Shown here piece by piece: positions 60,001-64,000 of a DNA stretch of 64,000 nt. The DNA is from Arachis hypogaea (taxonomy: Eukaryota > Streptophyta > Magnoliopsida > Fabales > Fabaceae). Position numbers and translations under genes: made by a program. Below the pieces are notes generated by a model. It had not been told where the DNA came from. It saw only the letters and a list, made by a program, of their open reading frames with translations, and made no database searches. Where the stretch lies: assembly GCF_003086295.3 (NCBI RefSeq), contig NC_092048.1, forward strand, positions 39,122,425 through 39,186,424, in the 5' to 3' direction. Position 1 is the stretch's first letter. Each line of letters begins with the position of its first letter.

Positions 60001-60214
60001 CAGTGGATTTAGATTTGCAAGCCCTACTTCATCACCACACGCCAAGAACAGCTCATTCCAGCGAACCTCGCATCCTTCGAGAAAGTTCCGAATCTCACCC
60101 GGACGGAAATACCACAGAACCTTCACTTTCTTTGCCTTATCAGCAGTTTCCCATATCTTAATAAGCTTCCCGATATAAGGCTCAGGTTCACCCTCCTTGT
60201 AGAGATTACCTAAT
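60001..60214 (-). pseudogene. BAH-domain (ASI1-like) exon, captured in MURA B intron
   Basis: An exon with a TTTTTCAG acceptor and a GTAATT donor encodes KEGEPEPYIGKLIKIWETAD, then KVKVLWYFRPGEIRNF, then RWNELFLACGDEVGLANLNP. This is the core of a bromo-adjacent homology domain, and the wording is close to plant ANTI-SILENCING 1 (ASI1)-type proteins as I recall them. Known: ASI1 binds transcripts of genes with heterochromatic introns and promotes their full-length expression. The frame is clean. No neighbouring BAH-gene exon is certain, so this is a captured fragment, same strand as MURA B. Confidence 0.65.
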
Positions 60215-61309
60215 CTGAAAAATTCGAAAACCTAATTTGAGGACTGAAAACGTGCGAAAACTCACCGAAGAGAGTTCGATTTTGGAAGTAAAGTGGCAAT
60301 ATCTGATCCCAGACAATCGCAATTTGCAATGTTCGACTGGTATAAATAGAGTGGTTATGGATCTGATCCCCAACACATAATAACTCCAATATTTGTATGT
60401 GCACAGTGGAAATTGTATTTAAGTTTATGTAAAGGGAAAGGAAATTCCAAAACTGTGAATTTTTAGCATTTTAACTGAAGCAAAAAGCACATCAATAATG
60501 GAAAACTTTCTACTTCAAAAAAGGTAAACCATGAAAAACCAGAGAAACAGAGAGGGAGGGAAGGAGAGATTGAGAAATCTTTTACACAACCAAGCTAGTT
60601 CAAACAGCATTCCCATCAACATCTGATCAAACGGGTTGACCAGAGATTTAATTTCTTCAACAATCCAAAACTTTCTCTAACATCCTTAATGTAAAAAACA
60701 CCAAATCCATTCAACTCACACTAACAAAAACACAATTCAGCACAGCAAATCACAAAAAGTACATAAACCATACCAACCAAATTTCAGGTTTTGGATCTAG
60801 CAGGCTAAAACAAGTAAACATCAACAATTCAAAGCTTCCGAATCAGAAAAGAGAAATGGGTAACTGTAAAAATGGCTTACTAATTGATTATGTAAAAAAG
60901 TATTGTCTCCCCTGCTTCCAATCATAGTAAAACATAAGAGAAAAGAGATTACCTACTGTGTTAGATGGCAGCAGCAGGGGTTGGTAGCGACGGTGATGAT
61001 GGCGGTGGTGGGTTGGTAGCGGCGGCAGCAAGGGAGAGATGAGAGAGGAATGGTAGCGACGGCAGCAACCAGCAAGGGAGAGACGATACTGTGTTAGACG
61101 ACGGTGAACGACAGTGAGCGACGGCGGCGAATAGTTCGACGGCGGCGAATAGTTCGACGGCGGCGAATAGTTCGACGACGGCGGCTCTGACGGTGGCAGC
61201 GGTGGGTTGGTTGCGGCGGCAGAAGGGGAGAGACGAGAGAGGATGTTGAAACGCGATTAGGGTTTTTGCGTTTTCAGTTTTCACATTTTCAATTTTGGAA
61301 GATTGAATT
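60215..61309 (-). other. MURA B intron, upstream of the BAH exon
   Basis: 60215-60960 is AT-rich; a possible 5' exon of the captured gene ends near 60265 at a GTGAGT donor. 60960-61300 is GC-rich and contains an 18-base tandem repeat (GACGGCGGCGAATAGTTC, three copies, 61120-61180). A minus-strand frame over it gives repeated LFAAVE words of no known family. Confidence 0.45.
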
Positions 61310-61509
61310 GAAGTTACTGATGTAAATAAACCAGTTTTAATTTGGTTTAAAACTAAACTGAACCATAAAAACTGGTTTTTAATAAACTGGTTTTTATAAA
61401 AAACTATGGTTTCAGTTCAGTTTTTTATTTAAAAAAACTGGTTTATTTAAAACAGTTTCAATTCAGTTTCAGTTCAGTTCAGTTAAACCAGTTTTTTTGC
61501 ACACCCCTA
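61310..61509. mobile_element. hAT-like terminal fragment
   Basis: Repeated AAACTGGTTT and CAGTTCAGTT words end in TTTTTTTGCACACCCCTA, the form of a hAT MITE end (TAGGGGTGTGC on the other strand). The matching left end was not found in the intron, so it is a truncated or rearranged copy, perhaps the right end of the segment that delivered the captured exons. Confidence 0.5.
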
Positions 61510-61565
61510 GTCATCATACCATCTTTCTGTAATCAAACTAGTATTCAACAACAAAATAACCTTAA

Positions 61566-61935
61566 ACAGCAGTGGTGCATTCATAGTAACACAGCAGTAG
61601 TGCATTCATAGTAACACAGCAGTAGTGCATTCATAGTAACAAAGCAGTAATGCACTCATATTAACTAAAACAGCACTCATTCTTATTAACTAAGACAGCA
61701 CAAATTCATTCTAATCCAAAGCATACATTCATGCTAACTAAGGCACTCATACACTAAGTGCTATTAAATAACACAGAACTCACTCATGCTAACTAAAGCA
61801 CTCATTCATACTAACTGAAGCACTCATTCACTAAGTCATATTAACTAACACAACACTCATTCATACACCCTAAAGCACGCATTCATACAGTCATATTAAC
61901 TAACACAGCACTCATTCATACTAACTAAACCAGCA
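61566..61935. repeat. 25-base tandem repeats in MURA B intron
   Basis: Four close copies of ACAGCAGTAGTGCATTCATA plus GTAAC (61566-61665) are followed by decayed variants (CACTCATTCATACTAACTAA) to about 61935. They lie between the hAT fragment and the NFMSDQQK exon. Confidence 0.85.
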
Positions 61936-63699
61936 GGTGGATAGATGTATTAGGAAATAACATAGTATTCATTAACACTAAGCAATTATGAAGTTTACCT
62001 TTTGTTGGTCGGACATGAAGTTCCAACCATGAGTCTGCACATCCCCCAAATCCTTTCGAGAAGAGTCAAGAACCACTTCCAGGATTCCTTAGTTTCAGAC
62101 CTAGCTACTCCATAGGCAACCACGTAAAATTGGTTATTGGCATCCTGTGCCACTGTTGTGAGGAGTTGGCCACCATAATAAGTCTTCAAAAAATAGCCAT
62201 CAAGATGTATCAATGGCCTACACCCACTTTTGAACCCCTGTTTGCATGCTTCTAAGCATATGTAAAGCTTTTCAAAAACAGGGGGGACTGAGGTACAGGA
62301 GTGACAGACAACTCTGCCCTAGACCCTGGATTGCTTCTTAATATCTCAAACAAATAATCTCTAACATTACCATACTGCTCCCTCTCATTACCCATGATTC
62401 TCTCTCTTGCCTCTCTAACTGCTCTGTACACCATTTTTGGATGTGCAGTGAGTGAGTATTCTTCTCTGAGAAAGTCAATAGCCTCATTTGTCCTCATATG
62501 AGGCTGTGTATTCATTCTCTTCTCAACCTTTAAACTAATCCAATGTTGATCAGCCAGATTACTTCCCATGTCCCTTGCACATGTATGGTCATTTTTGTAA
62601 GTCTTAACCTGGTAGCATTGCAGAGACTTGTTGTATGATAAATGAACCAGCCACGGACACTCATCATCTATGCATCCCACCCTCACTCTCTCTTTGTCAT
62701 TCTTAATCCACCTAAGCTCCCTACCATCAGCAATGAATGAGTCTTTTACAACTTCCTTAAATCTGTCAATGGTGGCAAACCTTGTCCCTAACTCAAACCT
62801 CCCCTCTCCATGCTCATAATCGTCATCAAACTCAGGAAATTTATGCTTGCTAGATTCATCATCTGATGAAATAGGTGTATGTAAAGTCTCAGATTCATAG
62901 TCATATACCGGGTCATCATCATCATCTTGCATCAAGCTCTCATAGAACCTAACATCTTGGTCCATGTTGGGCTGTGGGCCTCTGTTGGGCTGCGGGCCTC
63001 TGTTGGGCTGCACATTAGGATCAGGCCCAACATAATTTCTGGTTTGCTGCTCATTGGGTCCACTGCTTTGTCTCATCTTCTTCCACGTCTTCCTCTTTCT
63101 TTTAGCACCTGTCTTGTTTGCAGTTGTCTTCTTTGGAGACACAGCTTTCTTCTTTCCCTTCATTACTCTCTGCTTTTGCTACCCTCATCATCAGCACTTG
63201 TATCATCATCATCACTGTCACTTTCAAACCCGGGAGGTGGAGGTTTGTAGGGCTCATCCTCCGTGCTCTCGTACCCATCATCAGATGACGAACTCTGGTC
63301 ATCCACCAAAACCTCTCCCTCATCAGGACTCTTACTTTGCTTTCCAGCATCCTCCACAATCTCAGGTTCATCAACCGGGTGGTCAAAGTATAGGTAAAAC
63401 TCGTCAGTCTCTGTATTCTTCATTTTGTTCTCTCACATTTCGTTAATCCCTACATCCCCAGTGAGAATATGCAACCCAAACTCAATATCAGGACTTATTG
63501 GATCATACCAATAAACTGTCTTGTATGATTGGTACCCCCAGCCCTTGAACAGTGTGATCAAGTCTCCGAAATTAACGAAGTCTAGGTCCATTTCTGGAAA
63601 CTTCTCCACCTTCCCATTTTTGTAAACCAGACAGCCATTACTCTCTCTCACAAAATTACCTCCATGGTGGAACACGGGCACTACAAACACATCAACCAT

Positions 63700-64000
63700 C
63701 TGAGACAAGAAAAATGGAAAACTGTAAACAATGATCAAGAATTACTCTATTCACATATTAAAAGGCAAGAACCTTCAACATCCAAAATGAAAAATAACCG
63801 AGAAAATTTCTGTGCCCTAACTATGATTTAACTTCAACCGAAAATTCCGATTACTTTTTTCACAACTTCTATCAATATGCACGCTCAATCCATTCACATC
63901 ATACTTCATACTTGCAGTGATATTTAATCTCACAATCCATTAACTACACTACAGTACAGAGTTCTTACCTTCGGTGACGAAGCCAACAACTCAGACAACA
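63700..64000. other. 5' region of MURA B, window edge
   Basis: A TTGTCTCAG just before the ATG looks like a splice acceptor, suggesting a leader intron. The remaining sequence is AT-rich and probably promoter or leader of the element, continuing past the window. Confidence 0.45.

Larger units (their letters stand above)
57320..63699 (-). pseudogene. MURA transposase of MULE B, nearly complete
   Basis: From MVDVFVVPVFHHGGNF (63699): PB1-like module, acidic linker (63423-63163), basic and acidic linkers, DNA-binding module (RVGCIDDECPWLV and KNDHTCARD, about 62580-62720), catalytic start LDGYFLKTYYGGQLL (about 62205) and NFMSDQQK with the second Asp (about 62010, one frame off). A 2.9-kb intron follows, then the distal catalytic exon (59095-58490; GLLPTLKAVMPNAHHRNCVMH), a SWIM finger split by an intron (CSCNKWQV, then MPCIHAVAAI), a knuckle CSKCGSEGHNYKTC (about 58070-58110) and a Pro-rich tail to 57320. 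Damage is light: one TGA near 63430 and three frame slips (near 63163, at a G-run at 62281-62286, and near 62050). Confidence 0.88.

Noticed and set aside
60961..61284. 107-residue minus-strand protein with LFAAVE repeats
   Set aside because: The repeat comes from an 18-base tandem DNA repeat in an intron; no domain and no supporting splice sites.

Overview
This window is plant nuclear DNA, most likely from a legume. The transposon families (MuDR-like elements carrying a plant mobile domain gene, and pol-less Ty3-type elements primed by tRNA-Asp) fit the peanut genus Arachis best; the genus is inference from family recall, not a search result. It is AT-rich, intron-rich and dominated by nested transposable elements. 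Only three loci look intact: a nine-exon phosphopantothenate-cysteine ligase gene (25048-27716, minus), a nuclear tRNA-Trp(CCA) gene (40907-40978, minus) and a small GRF zinc-finger/transmembrane gene (56280-56831, plus) that appears to be transposon cargo.

Layout. 1-3392: AT-rich spacer with a long foldback element (655-1530), a small MITE-like foldback, a short coding relic (2523-2681) and microsatellites. 3393-19060: a decayed MuDR-like element (MULE C) holding a plus-strand plant mobile domain (PMD) gene and a convergent minus-strand MURA transposase gene; an 8.1-kb pol-less LTR element (E1, 3492-11607, 5-bp TSD) is inserted in its left terminal inverted repeat and an RTE-type LINE tail in the first PMD intron. 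20584-22778: a damaged gene for an organellar-type J-domain protein, followed 27 bp later by a hAT-type element with an exact 8-bp TSD (22806-24438). 25048-27716: the PPCS gene. 28268-29359: a hAT MITE containing a nested PIF/Harbinger-type MITE. 30851-35080: a 4.2-kb probable solo LTR with an internal tandem duplication.

36192-40755: a second MULE (A), again a convergent pair, GRF zinc-finger gene plus MURA, both broken. 41246-42050: a rhomboid protease pseudogene cut off where a large inverted-repeat element begins (42052-47588, arms of about 0.7 kb). That element carries exon fragments of at least four unrelated host genes (dynamin-related protein, a probable chloroplast alpha/beta hydrolase, an RS/RRM-type splicing protein, a G-patch protein). 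47771-55316: E2, a minus-strand relative of E1. 56280 to the window end: a third MULE (B) with an intact GRF gene convergent to a nearly complete MURA gene, whose large intron has taken up a C2-domain exon and a BAH-domain (ASI1-like) exon.

How it fits together. The recurring theme is a MuDR-like element with the transposase on one strand and a second gene on the other, tail to tail, as in maize mudrA/mudrB, but with different second genes (PMD in C, GRF-TM in A and B). A second theme is host exon capture (inverted-repeat element, MULE B intron). A third is a pol-less LTR family whose two copies share a Trp-rich protein domain, a CG-rich block and internal copies of the polypurine tract. The stop codons I could assign in MULE C are those expected from C-to-T decay of methylated DNA.
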